Part shown: positions 54,890-64,000 of the stretch, in pieces | Numbering within the stretch: position 1 is the stretch's first letter | Layout: each line of letters begins with the position of its first letter | From: Phymatolithon calcareum | Lineage: Eukaryota; Rhodophyta; Florideophyceae; Hapalidiales | Length of the DNA stretch: 64,000 bases | NCBI GenBank assembly: GCA_977006965.1 | Contig: OZ345365.1 | Coordinates: forward strand, 2,418,001 to 2,482,000 | Direction of reading: 5' to 3' | Program-made: the position numbers and the translations under genes | Notes under the pieces: generated by a model | Told to the model about the DNA's origin: nothing | Seen by the model: only the letters and a program-made list of their open reading frames with translations | The model's database searches: none

Positions 54890-55660
54890 TATGTGGTTTC
54901 AGCTTGTAATCGCATGCATTTCCTTGCAGAATGACAGCGACGATACCTGCGGCAGTAGATTTTGGCAATAGTCTTTCCTGAGGCGAAATTGCTTCTTGTA
55001 GTTCAGTTGCCGAAGTCTCTTGTTCCGATAATTTCGGTAAAAAGCGATCCTGGAGCGAATAAATCTGCTCAAATTTGAACCCATTTTGTTCGTGACAGGA
55101 TGTCTGCGGATTCTGTTTTGAATCTGAGCTTCTTGTACGAGCGACCAGTACCGCCACGATCTGAAATTCGGAGTATAAGCTAACATAGTAGCATTTTGCC
55201 TCTGTACAGTTTAATCATAGGACCGATCCCTAGTCCAGTACTAATATTATTGATCCGAAATCAGGTTTCATTTTCAGTCATGAGAAATGAATCTAAAGTA
55301 ATATTTTAGTCTTCTTTCTTCAAACCGATCCGGTTTACTGTTTAAAAGAATTTTAATTTTCCTGTTCTGCGAGTACCTAATTCATTTTCTCTCGTTACGA
55401 TTCCGCTTTCATTTTAAAACAAACAAGCAAAAATGAATCCAATCGGCGTCCGTTTTCGTAAATTTCTGAAAAATTCCGTCCTGATTTCCAAAATTCTTAG
55501 TAAAACTGCGGATTATGCGGTGCGGTCCGACCCCTAGTGTAGTCCTTAACTTTTAAAAAATATGTTTTCGAAGTTTTTCATTAAATGAAAAACTTCGAAA
55601 ACATATATTTTTTTTGTACTAAACATTACTCCGTATGATGCAGCTGTATGATACAATAAA
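54890..55660. other. Non-coding stretch (block II)
   Basis: It matches 18745-19392 of block I. Minus ORFs at 54750-55157 and 54899-55186 overlap in different frames and have no recognised domain. Confidence 0.35.
55560..55606. repeat. Perfect 23-bp palindrome with 1-base loop, block II only
   Basis: Arms 55560-55582 and 55584-55606 are fully complementary around one A. Block I (about 19320-19350) has only one arm followed directly by tttttgtactaaacg, so block II gained an inverted copy. Confidence 0.93.
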
Positions 55661-56281
55661 GAGGAAATTCGCTACATGGACCGAAAAACGTGGCAAAATT
55701 CGCTAAATCGGCACCCCTTGCAAAAACTACTACTACTCGTTATGATGCACAGAGCACTCTAAAAAATAAACTTACCAAAAAAAGTAAATTTATTTCCTGC
55801 GCGTCTCTCAATGCTTTACCTCCTCGTAGAAAGTAGCACCTCCGTCATCGCAAGAGCTGAGGTCAATTATCATGGACTGAGCCGCGTTGTGGATGTGTTT
55901 TACTTTCGCCTGAACAATATTGTGGATGTTCGGCTTGGCGCATGTCTGCGAGAAGTGACTGGCGTTAAAGTTTGCTCAAGGGTAGTCGCCTACCTTCAGC
56001 ACGAGCTCCTTTCTCTCCAGGACTTGAGACGATTTGGGTGGAAGCGTTGTGAGTTAGCTTAGCAGTCGAATGCGATAAGGTGCAGAGTACTTTGCTCAGC
56101 GGTGAGTAGTGTAATGATAAGCGTCTGTGTTGGTTTACTGTCCTCAATATTGCTCATGTGCTGGAGTCGTAGGTTTGTATTCAGGGTTAACTAGCTCATA
56201 TCATAACGAGTAGAAGTTTCTGGAAGGGAGCCGATTTAGCGAATTTTGCCACCTTTTTCGGTCCACGGAGCGAATTTCCTC
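55661..56281. mobile_element. MITE-like element (block II)
   Basis: Counterpart of 19393-20012, with the same terminal inverted repeats. The right arm has a few more differences (gggagccg for ggggtgccg). Confidence 0.75.
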
Positions 56282-56398
56282 ATATATAATATAGCGGGTA
56301 CACTACAGATCCACTGTCATCTTCGTCGCATTGACTGGAACACTTGTCAGCACGGGAACTATGATAGTGTTTTGTCCAATGGAATCAGATGTATTATA

Positions 56399-56466
56399 AT
56401 AGTCTCCTTCATGATTCGCTTCCAGATTAGAATACAAATCTGGAAGCGAATCTTGAAGGAGACTAT
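56399..56466 (+). promoter_or_regulatory. 30-bp stem-loop upstream of intact Sel1-B
   Basis: Arms 56399-56428 and 56437-56466 pair at 29 of 30 positions around an 8-base loop, ending 71 bases before the ATG of gene B. It would form a stable hairpin in the leader if transcription starts upstream, or act as a palindromic protein-binding site. The role is inferred. Confidence 0.6.
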
Positions 56467-56537
56467 CATATTAAACAGGCAGACAACGCCATCGTCGTCC
56501 TTGTGAACACGCCCCCTGTCTTTTACTTCTAAGCGCT

Positions 56538-58877
56538 ATGGGCAATTCCAGGAGTGCTTTGCGCAAAGGAGGAGACGAGCATCCAGCAGACTCGAGCGAC
56601 CGTGAAGTCAAGGAAGGAGACATCAGTAATGGCGATAAATGCGTTCCTGAAGACCCGCGTTGTGCTCTGAATATGTACACTCGGGCTATCGATGAGCATG
56701 GAGATGTTGGTTCCATGAATAGTTTGGGAATGTTGCTTGAGGATGGCGTAGAGGGCATACCAAAAGACCCTCGTCGGGCGATGGATCTATACTCTCGCGC
56801 TATCGAGGAAGGGGGACATACTGATGCGATGAACAACCTCGGATGGCTACTACAATATGGAGCAGATGGTATACAAGCAGACGTGCCTCGCGCAGCGCAT
56901 CTCTTCATGCGAGCTATTGAAGAAGGAGGACACGTATACGCCATGGACAACCTTGCATGCTTGCTTAGAGTCGGGGGAGAAGGCGTTCCAGCAGATCCGC
57001 CTCGCGCTGTCGAGCTGTTCTCTAGGGCAATAAGGGATGGGCGGTCTGTTTTTTCAATGCACAAATTCGGAGTTATGCTCGAGTGCGGCGCAGAGGGCGT
57101 ACCAGCTGACCCTCTTCGTGCTGTTCAGCTCTATACTCGCGCTATCGAGGAAGGTGAGCTTGTTGGTGCCATGGTCAGCTTGGGTGAGCTGCTCCAAAAA
57201 GGAAAAGAGGGTGTTTCGGCAGATCCAGTTCGTGCTCTTGAGCTATACACACGGGCAATTGATCAGGGGGCCGATGTTCGTGCAATGTACAACTCGGCAG
57301 TTTTGCTGGACAATGGAGCAGAAGGGGTACCAGCAGACCCGGTTCGTGCCGCGGAGCTCTATACTCGTGCCATTGAGGAAGGCGAGCATGCTCAGGCCAT
57401 GATCAGGATGGGGAGCTTGCTTGAATATGGTGCAACGGGTGTTGCGGCAGATCCGGCTCGTGCTGTAGAACTATATACACGAGCAATTAATGAAGATGCA
57501 AACGTGCATGCAATGTGCAATCTGGCAAACTTGCTGAGTGCTGTAGAAGGTGGAGTGCCGGCGAACCCAGCTCGAGCAGCGATGCTGTATAATCGTTCCA
57601 TCGACGAAGGCAGTTATGTGCCAGCCATGACCAACTTGGGGGTTTTGCTTCAGTTCGGCTGGGAGGGTGTCGCGGGTGTCGCGGCTGATCCGATTCGTGC
57701 TCTTGAGCTATATACAATGGCAATTGATGAGGGTGCAGACGTTATTGCAATGAACAATCTGGCAGTTTTGCTGGAAAGTGGTGGGGAAGGCGTAGCGGCA
57801 GACCCAGCTCGTGCAGCTGAGCTGTATGAGCGTGCCATCGAGGAAGGCGGGTATACGCGTGCCATGATCAACTTGGGGGAGATCTTAGAATATGGCGCAA
57901 AAGGTGTTCCGGCAGATCCAGCTCGTGCTCTTGAATTGTACAGACGAGCAATTAATCAGAGTTCAGACGTGGGTGCAATGTTCAGTTTGGCAAATTTCCT
58001 GAGAACTGGAGCTGAACCTGTGCCGGCAGACCCGGCACAAGCAGTGGAGCTGTATACTCGTGCTATCGAAGAAGGCGGCCATGTTCGAGCCATGGTAAAC
58101 TTGGGGGCTTTGCTCCAAGATAGTGCAGCCGGTGTTCCGGCAGATCTTGCTCGTGCTCGTGATCTATACACTCGAGCAATTCATGAGGAAGCGGATGTTC
58201 TGGCAATGCACAATCTGGCAAATTTGTTGATGGTAGGATCTGAAGAAGTACCGATTGATATAGCTCGTGCATTGGATTTGTATAATCGTGCGGTTGAGGA
58301 AGGCGGATATGTGCATTCCATGGTTAACTTGGGGAAGATTCTCGAAGAAGGCGCGGAGGGTATTGCGGCGGATCCAGCTCGTGCTGTAGAACTATACACA
58401 AGAGCAATTGAAGAGGGAGCAGATGCACTGGCAATGAACAATCTGGCATTTTTGCTGAGTAAGGGAGCAGAAAATGTACCAGCGGATCCAGCTCGGGCAC
58501 TGGAGCTCTATAATCGTGCCATCGAGGATGGCGGGTCTGTGCTTGCCATGATTAATTTGGGGACCTTGCTCCAAGAGGACAATGATTGGGTTCATAGAGA
58601 TCTACCACGTGCCGTGCAACTTTATTCTCGCGCCGTCGAAGAAACGGGGAGCTTAGTTGCAATGAATAAGCTTGGACACCTTCTGGAACATGGAGGAGAA
58701 GGCGTGGATGCAAATATCCCTCGTGCGGTGGAGCTGTATTCTCGGGCCATTGAGAAGTTTGCGGATGTAAATGCCATGGTGCGATTAGCAGTGCTGTTGC
58801 GACGTGGTGGAGAACATCTACAGGCAAACCCGACTCGTGCTATGCTGCTCGTACGGGAAGCATACTCCAAAGTGTAG
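56538..58877 (+). CDS. Sel1-repeat protein B, intact copy
   Basis: A 779-residue protein starting MGNSRSALRKGG; Gly2 and Ser6 fit an N-myristoylation signal, and nearby basic residues (R5, R9, K10) could help membrane binding. After a polar linker to about residue 45, roughly 19 Sel1-like 36-residue repeats run to the end, each with ADPxRAxELYxRAI and AMxNLxxLL helices. No other domain, signal peptide or membrane segment is seen. It probably works as a membrane-tethered scaffold; the partner is unknown. Repeats here are more varied than in A and do not form near-identical pairs, though one repeat near 57668 has a small internal duplication (GVAGVAADP). The stop is TAG. Block I copy is a pseudogene. 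Confidence 0.92.
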   Translation: MGNSRSALRKGGDEHPADSSDREVKEGDISNGDKCVPEDPRCALNMYTRAIDEHGDVGSMNSLGMLLEDGVEGIPKDPRRAMDLYSRAIEEGGHTDAMNNLGWLLQYGADGIQADVPRAAHLFMRAIEEGGHVYAMDNLACLLRVGGEGVPADPPRAVELFSRAIRDGRSVFSMHKFGVMLECGAEGVPADPLRAVQLYTRAIEEGELVGAMVSLGELLQKGKEGVSADPVRALELYTRAIDQGADVRAMYNSAVLLDNGAEGVPADPVRAAELYTRAIEEGEHAQAMIRMGSLLEYGATGVAADPARAVELYTRAINEDANVHAMCNLANLLSAVEGGVPANPARAAMLYNRSIDEGSYVPAMTNLGVLLQFGWEGVAGVAADPIRALELYTMAIDEGADVIAMNNLAVLLESGGEGVAADPARAAELYERAIEEGGYTRAMINLGEILEYGAKGVPADPARALELYRRAINQSSDVGAMFSLANFLRTGAEPVPADPAQAVELYTRAIEEGGHVRAMVNLGALLQDSAAGVPADLARARDLYTRAIHEEADVLAMHNLANLLMVGSEEVPIDIARALDLYNRAVEEGGYVHSMVNLGKILEEGAEGIAADPARAVELYTRAIEEGADALAMNNLAFLLSKGAENVPADPARALELYNRAIEDGGSVLAMINLGTLLQEDNDWVHRDLPRAVQLYSRAVEETGSLVAMNKLGHLLEHGGEGVDANIPRAVELYSRAIEKFADVNAMVRLAVLLRRGGEHLQANPTRAMLLVREAYSKV

Positions 58878-59239
58878 AAGCAGATTGAGACGTAAAATTT
58901 GTGTTCAGCAACACCCGAACAGAGCTGAGTAGTTTTCTATTGCTGAGACAGAGAAAGATAACTGATTCAGGTGGTGACCGTGTGCATTGCCGGTCTTTCT
59001 GTAGTACAGGCAGAGACAAAGAGGACGTTACTTCGTCGTGTGTCCAAAAGTCTCATAGATGAATTGGACTTCATGCACAGGAACCATGCTGATGTGCCCT
59101 GGTGTTTGCCCAGATATGGGTACACGGAATACTGCAGTTTATTGTAAAGGTGGCTGTCTAGCCAACTGGGGGTTAAATGACACCTTGTTTTCTACTCATG
59201 TTTCCAATCTTTCATTCCTTGAGCTTACTCTTTGTGGTT
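58878..59239. other. Downstream flank of Sel1-B
   Basis: Matches 32345-32703. No gene or clear polyadenylation signal is seen. Confidence 0.4.
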
Positions 59240-59905
59240 TTAGATCGCGGGACTCCATCATTTGCCGAAATATCGTTAGCAGTGGTCCGCAGAAGTCTCA
59301 AGCCCATCCATGTTGCTTGTTGTGCAAGCTGTACGAGAAGACTCTTCCTGTTCCCTCGTTTGTCGCTACCACGAATACGTACCTTCATCTCTGCTTTGTC
59401 GCAGGAGCATTTCGTGTGCAATCAATGCGTCCGCAAACAAGCAAGCTCCAGCCTCACCACCGTTCTCGTTCTCTTACTTACACTGAGCTCCTCACACGCG
59501 GACTGCGCGTGAGCGAGCCTCGAGTTCCCATCTCATCATTGTTGTCTTCTTTTCTCTTTCCTTGTCGCCGCAAGATTTACCGGCCAGTAGTCTATACATT
59601 CTCCGTTGCTTCCCGTGGGCCGTGTCAGTTTGGTGAGCTATCTGACCTCCCCATATGGATGTCCGCTTACCTGCCCATGGTGGGTCATCTTCAATCTAGT
59701 GTGTTGCCTCTGTTTAGTACTTAGGCTCATCGACCCACAAGTATCATCCATCGACTGTCGACCATCCAGTATCAACGATGGACTATCGATATCGACCAAC
59801 GACCAAATAAAGCTCTTCATTCAACACCACACATCTGAGCTGTCATTGTTGGACCACGCTTATCCGGCCATTCCCATGGCGGCCCCTGGCATGACCGGTT
59901 CTACA
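59240..59905. mobile_element. 666-bp insertion, possible solo LTR
   Basis: Absent from block I near 32706. It is flanked by a 6-bp direct repeat gtggtt (59234-59239, 59906-59911). It ends in ctaca, holds an aataaa near 59807 and has no long gene (best ORF 59059-59724 only partly inside). Size and short flanking repeat fit a solo LTR, but it does not start TG. Confidence 0.5.
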
Positions 59906-59920
59906 GTGGTTCAGGATTAC

Positions 59921-60165
59921 GAGATGACCAGCTACCGTGAGCATGCCAGTTGGTTCCAACCCGGGTAATCCCTTGAAGGACGACGGCTGAAGTTTGGCTG
60001 CGTAGAGATTTTAATGTTAATCTCCCCAAAGCTCTGCACTTTGTGCGGCTTAGAGCTGTTGTAACATCAAATACCACTCGTATCTGTTAAATTCTAATGT
60101 AGCCGTAAGGATGGGGAGTTGCTATAGGACAACTCCAAAACCTGCATTAAAGAAGAAGAAGAAAT
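59921..60165 (+). repeat. Dispersed repeat Y, copy 2
   Basis: Matches 32709-32965 with its (GAA)n tail. Confidence 0.6.
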
Positions 60166-60264
60166 GCTTCGAAAACGAACAGCAATTTCATATATGAGCC
60201 TGGGCAATAAAATTCGATACACATGTTTGTAGGAAGTCTTCTGGAACCAGAACGGTACCAGTCG

Positions 60265-60530
60265 CCAGAAGAAGAAGAAAGGTAGATTTTTATTTAAAAG
60301 TTACCAACGCAATTACTGACGCTTGGGGAAACTTTCCTAGTGCCAAGAGGTTTTGGCTGGATTCTGGCTAAAGAAGAATTTCATTTTTTGTTGGTGCAAC
60401 ACGATTCAATGGAGTACAAAAACCCACCCCTGGTCTCCTTCGGTATCTCAAGAGGGAAAATTACTCCACTGTCCTGTGGCACGAGGTGATTTCGGGTTTG
60501 CGAGCAGTTCTTACTTGGCCACAGTCTGAA
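60265..60530 (-). repeat. Dispersed repeat X, copy 2
   Basis: Matches 33065-33330. About 100 bases separate it from repeat Y, both here and in block I; they are absent between the inverted X/Y pair at 62692-63190. Confidence 0.6.
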
Positions 60531-60686
60531 GCATGATCAAGAGCTCGTCTAGTCCTCGCTTAGCCCAGCCGCTGCCCTCTTTGGAGATTCTGTCCTTTGC
60601 GGGGCCATTTTTCACATCTTCGATGGCATATATCCCTTAGTGGCCGGTGAGCTCGATAAGGGCGGAGGTACTCATTGGAGGGGATA

Positions 60687-61560
60687 TTTGATCAGCTCCC
60701 AAAGCCTCACCTTGGAGTACCGGGGAAGCTCTTGCGATAGTCTCTAAGCTAAAGTCCTCTGGCTACTCAAAACGTCCTTGATTCGTACTTCTCTCCCAAC
60801 AAGAGCTCCTGTGAGTCTCTTGCACTCAAACGCAATATCTGTACTCATATTCGACGACGCTAGAGTACGTTGCAAGACGACTAATTCGATCACCGCGGTA
60901 ATCCCAAAGTAAGCACCCAATTCTGATTTTCTCCAAAGGGGTGCTCGGTTAAATACCAATCTTAGGCACTTTAAAAGTAGCGTTCTTTCTCTTATGTAAA
61001 GGATCTCTAGTAGCTTGCCTTCAATAGGAATCTTCATTGATCTTCCTTCTTCTCTCTTTTCCCATTCCTTAATTATTTCTTCTCTACTCCTCCTCTTCGT
61101 GACAGATCCCTCCTGGGCTTCCTGAAGGGCTTTTCGCAAATCTTCATAAATCTTGAGATTGTAATGCCTTCACATGTGCATTATGATACGAGTATGCGCA
61201 CGCCTCGGGAGATCGCATCTCTTTAACACACACTCAACACACAACACTCCCGACATACAAGACAGACAAGACAGAAAACAATAGTGAAGACATCAACCGT
61301 CCTCACGGGCACTCTTTTCCCAATAAAAGAATCTGCACAGACGACTTTACTGTGTGGGGATGCCCTCCAGAGTGCTTTCACGACACTCACTAACAGCACA
61401 CTACCAACGTGTTCGTTACAAGATATTAAATATCCTTCGCTGCTTCGCTTATGTCCTCATGTCTTCCGAAGTACTTTTTTGTTCCTTCAAGGCGCTTTTT
61501 GTCTCTTGCCAGGCTGAAGGCAAACTTTTCTGCTTATTGATGTCTCCTCATCTTTAGTGG
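60687..61560 (-). mobile_element. Old LINE fragment split by a solo LTR (block II)
   Basis: Minus-strand frame 61139-60744 (131 codons) is related to the LINE C-terminus (GRSMKIPIEGKLL, ALVGREVRIKDVLSSQ) with many substitutions. It continues at 61421-61560 beyond the solo LTR. Confidence 0.85.
61160..61420. mobile_element. Solo LTR (block II)
   Basis: 261 bp, TGTAATG to GTTACA, flanked by agat (61156-61159, 61421-61424), matching 34215-34475. The interval contains aataaa near 61322. Confidence 0.7.
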
Positions 61561-62095
61561 TCCAGTCGGCAGCTCGTTGGAGGGAGCCAAACACAGTACT
61601 CATCCGTTACGTAGAGCACTCTATGCAGTAGTAGTTATTACGTGCGCTACTCTCTCTGCTTTAGCTCCTCGTCGCAAGTAGATTCTCCGTCATCGCAGGC
61701 GGTGAGGTCGATGATCACATAATGAGCCGTTTGCCGATGTGTTATCGCTTCGCCTGGACAATGTTTTGGATGTTGGGCCTACGACCACTTCTCACATACA
61801 TACGGTAGGCCTCCTACCGCATGTCTGTGAGAAACGGCCGGTGTGTCCGCACGACGAGCTGTGACGGGTCCTCATTTTGGACGCCGTGTAAGGCTTCTTG
61901 CGTTTGCGGCCCGGCTTAGGGTCTGCTGGGGAGCGCAAGTTTAGGACGGAGCTACGTACTCGCGCGGCAGACGCACTAATAAGAGTAGATCAAAAATAGG
62001 TCAAGTCTCGACCGAGGTGTCGTAAAACCACAACCAGGGCTGGCATCCAATATATTGCATTGCCAATATATTGAAAAAGTCCGAAGTCAACTACT
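61561..62095. repeat. Diverged MITE-core repeat (block II)
   Basis: Matches 34641-35156. No gene is seen. Similarity to block I ends here. Confidence 0.45.
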
Positions 62096-62097
62096 TT

Positions 62098-62503
62098 AAA
62101 AAATGAAAACGTAAGCGAAGGATTGTAGCGCATCGAAAAGCCTCTCAGGTGCAATGATAATTGACAAAGGGAGCTTCAATTGAACCGAAATGCAATCCAA
62201 TATATTGCAGAAAATCTCTATTGGAGCGCTATTGTACGAGTCTGACCTTATTTCAATACGCATTGCAAAGAGATTGACTGGTATTCCCAGATGCATATCC
62301 TGAATGCGAAGCAGATTTTCGATATTGCCTTCATATTGCCGGTTATGTTCTATTGCAATTCTTATTGCAAATAAAGTCGACGTCACTGTTATTGTTATTG
62401 CTATTGCAGTGAACTCACAAATCAAAAAAATACTATTGCGGCAAGACCTGCTCACAGCAAATCAGGCACGAGGGGCGCGTGGCACCAGCTTTGGTAGAAC
62501 TAG
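62098..62503. repeat. Third copy of the 3402-type repeat and simple-sequence DNA
   Basis: The first 100 bases match 3405-3490 and 43715-43790. A stretch rich in attgcaa / ttattgttattgctattgcag simple repeats follows. Confidence 0.45.
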
Positions 62504-62740
62504 CGCTACGCAAGCATCAAGTACATCGATGCAGATTGTCCCGTACTGTGGTCGATAGTTTACGCCAAAACTGAGCAGTACGCGTACCAGCTGGTAGAGC
62601 AGCTTACGGCGGACAGCAAGCCGCTGTTGAAGTGGTTTTTGGAGTGCGCGCACATGTACGCGAAGTTCAACTTCCTATGTCGCGATGTTTCAGGCTGCCG
62701 CCAAGTAAGAATTGCTTGCAAATCTGAAATCACCGCGTAA
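62504..62740 (+). pseudogene. Unrecognised coding fragment without start codon
   Basis: The plus frame from a TAG at 62501 to TAA at 62738-62740 gives about 78 codons of protein-like sequence (AYQLVEQLTADSKPLLKWFL, AHMYAKFNFLC). There is no early ATG. It runs into repeat X. Family not recognised; could be the end of a transposon gene. Confidence 0.3.
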
Positions 62741-62945
62741 CACAGGACAGGGGAGTACTTTTCCCCCTCGAGGTCCCGAAGGAGACCAGAGGTGGGTTTT
62801 GTAGTCCACTGAATCGTGTTACGCCAACAAAAAAAGAAAATCTTTTGCAGACAGAATCCAGTCAAAGCCTCTTGGCACTAGAAACGTTGCCCCAAGCGTC
62901 ATCAAATGCGTTCGTAACTTTTAAATAAAAATCTACCTTTCTTCT
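62692..62945 (+). repeat. Dispersed repeat X, copy 3
   Basis: Plus-strand copy with a (TTC)n tail directly joined to an inverted repeat Y. Confidence 0.6.
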
Positions 62946-62954
62946 TCTTCTTCT

Positions 62955-63190
62955 TTAATGCAGGTTTCGGAGTTGTCGAACAACTCCCCATCCTTACGGC
63001 TACAGTAGACTTTAACAGATACGAGTGGTACTTGACGTCACAACAGCTCTAAGCCGCACAAAGTGCAGAGCTTCCGGGAGCTTAACATCTAAATCTCTAC
63101 GCAGCCAATCTTCAGCCGCCGTCCTTCAAAGGGATGACCCGGGTTGGAAACCATTTAGGATGCTCACGGTAGCTGGTCATCTCGTCATCT
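62955..63190 (-). repeat. Dispersed repeat Y, copy 3 (inverted)
   Basis: Reverse complement of 32709-32965. The X and Y tails meet tail to tail. Confidence 0.6.
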
Positions 63191-63399
63191 CGTTACCTTC
63201 TTTCAACTCCTTCTGTCCTCTCTCCCAGCTTCCTTGAGCATTGCGGCACACCACTCAGAGCGGAATCCGTGTACTACCAAACTACCAGAAGGTTATAGTC
63301 TTCTCCTATGGGGAGGCCGGAGCAGAGCTCTTGCCATTTCAAAAATCCCTGCCCTGGAGCGGGGAAAAATTCCTGACTCTGCTCTTGTCTCCTTCTAAG

Positions 63400-63690
63400 A
63401 CCCGGGACGTCGGTAAACTCGCCCATCGCGCTCCGGCGCACGCAAGACTGGGGACGTCAGTAACCCCCCCGCGCGGATCGGCAGGCAGGCCGAGCGAGAG
63501 TAAGTCTTGAAGAGCGGCGCGGCACGCGGACCCGAGACCTCGGTAAACTCGCCCATCGCGCTCCGGCGCACGCAAGACTGGGGACGTCAGTAACCCCCCG
63601 CGCGGATCGGCGGGCAGGCCGAGCGAGAGTAAGTCCTGAAGATCGGCGCGGCACGCGGACCCGGGACGTCGGTAAACTTGCTTCGGCGCG
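63400..63690. repeat. GC-rich tandem repeat, about 130-bp unit, 2.2 copies
   Basis: Units start at 63400, 63530 and 63659 with few differences. Each unit holds two gacgtc(g/a)gtaa motifs, so it may itself come from a doubled half-unit. ORFs across it on the minus strand repeat the same peptides and are not called as genes. Confidence 0.88.
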
Positions 63691-63754
63691 GGAAACGACC
63701 TCGGACGTCATAAAATTTTCCTTTCCGCACGTTCACACGATACGATGCTCTGCG

Positions 63755-63970
63755 TGGCCATTGAAGTGAAATGATTTTCCCCCTCGAGATCTCTCCGTTG
63801 AGATCAGAGGTAGGTTTTCTAATTTTGCTGACTATAGCCGTTTTTATGCGAAATGGAGACTCTGGGCTCTGAGTTGAGTCCTCGTGGCTCATCAGAAGTG
63901 TTGCCCCAAGCGTCTGCAGATGCGTTGGTAACACTATAATAAAAATCTCCACTTCTTCTTCTTCTTCTTG
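63755..63970 (+). repeat. Dispersed repeat X, diverged copy 4
   Basis: It shares the ccccctcgag, gttgccccaagcgtc and ataaaaatct segments and a long (TTC)n tail with copy 3. Confidence 0.55.
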
Positions 63971-64000
63971 TCTCCTTCTTGTGACGCACAGGTGCACGCG

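Larger units (their letters stand above)
39436..62095. repeat. Segmental duplication, block II
   Basis: Second copy of the duplication in direct orientation. It alone carries the pogo element (40051-42131), the LINE at 47195-49356 and a 666-bp insert at 59240-59905. It keeps an intact gene B, while its gene A is broken. Confidence 0.9.

Noticed and set aside
63339-63711. Repeat-protein ORFs on the minus strand
   Set aside because: They only reflect the 130-bp GC-rich tandem repeat; the unit length changes frame between copies.

Overview
The window is nuclear DNA from a repeat-rich eukaryote, probably a protist or alga. Coding regions are intronless, GC is near 48% by eye, and transposons of nearly every eukaryotic class lie nested in each other: Tc1/mariner, pogo/Tigger, hAT, Copia, Gypsy chromovirus, LINE, tRNA-derived SINE, MITEs and processed retrocopies. 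There is no bacterial-style operon, rRNA gene or CRISPR array. The species cannot be fixed from sequence alone; red alga, oomycete or another protist remain possible.

The frame of the window is a large direct segmental duplication. Block I covers about 1-35156 and block II about 39436-62095, with a 4.3 kb spacer. With later insertions removed, each block is about 20 kb in the same order: hAT C-terminal fragment; hairpin-rich non-coding DNA; GC-rich stretch; Sel1-repeat gene A (minus); broken hAT-like transposase (minus); MITE; hairpin leader; Sel1-repeat gene B (plus); dispersed repeats X/Y; old LINE piece split by a solo LTR.

The only host-like genes I can support are the two Sel1-repeat families, A and B. 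Both start MGNxxS, a predicted N-myristoylation signal, and consist of about 19-25 tandem 36-residue helical repeats. A is intact in block I (11376-14393) and broken by a LINE in block II. B is intact in block II (56538-58877) and broken in block I by a LINE fragment, a Gypsy element and a processed retrocopy. Each duplicate has therefore kept the opposite gene.

The two blocks serve as each other's empty-site control, so many insertions are bounded to the base by target-site duplications: Tc1/mariner 1817-3399 (TA); SINE 3768-9307 (13 bp) carrying a Copia element 4060-9170 (5 bp); LINEs 20894-21575 and 47195-49356 (13 bp each); Gypsy 22677-31156 (5 bp); retrocopies 15900-16267 (11 bp) and 31695-32245 (14 bp); pogo 40051-42131 (TA); TIR element 35952-37436 (TA). 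The Gypsy gag and pol frames overlap with a plausible -1 frameshift site. The Copia element has a primer-binding site matching the initiator-tRNA anticodon loop. Several perfect short-spacer palindromes occur, at least two of them in only one block.
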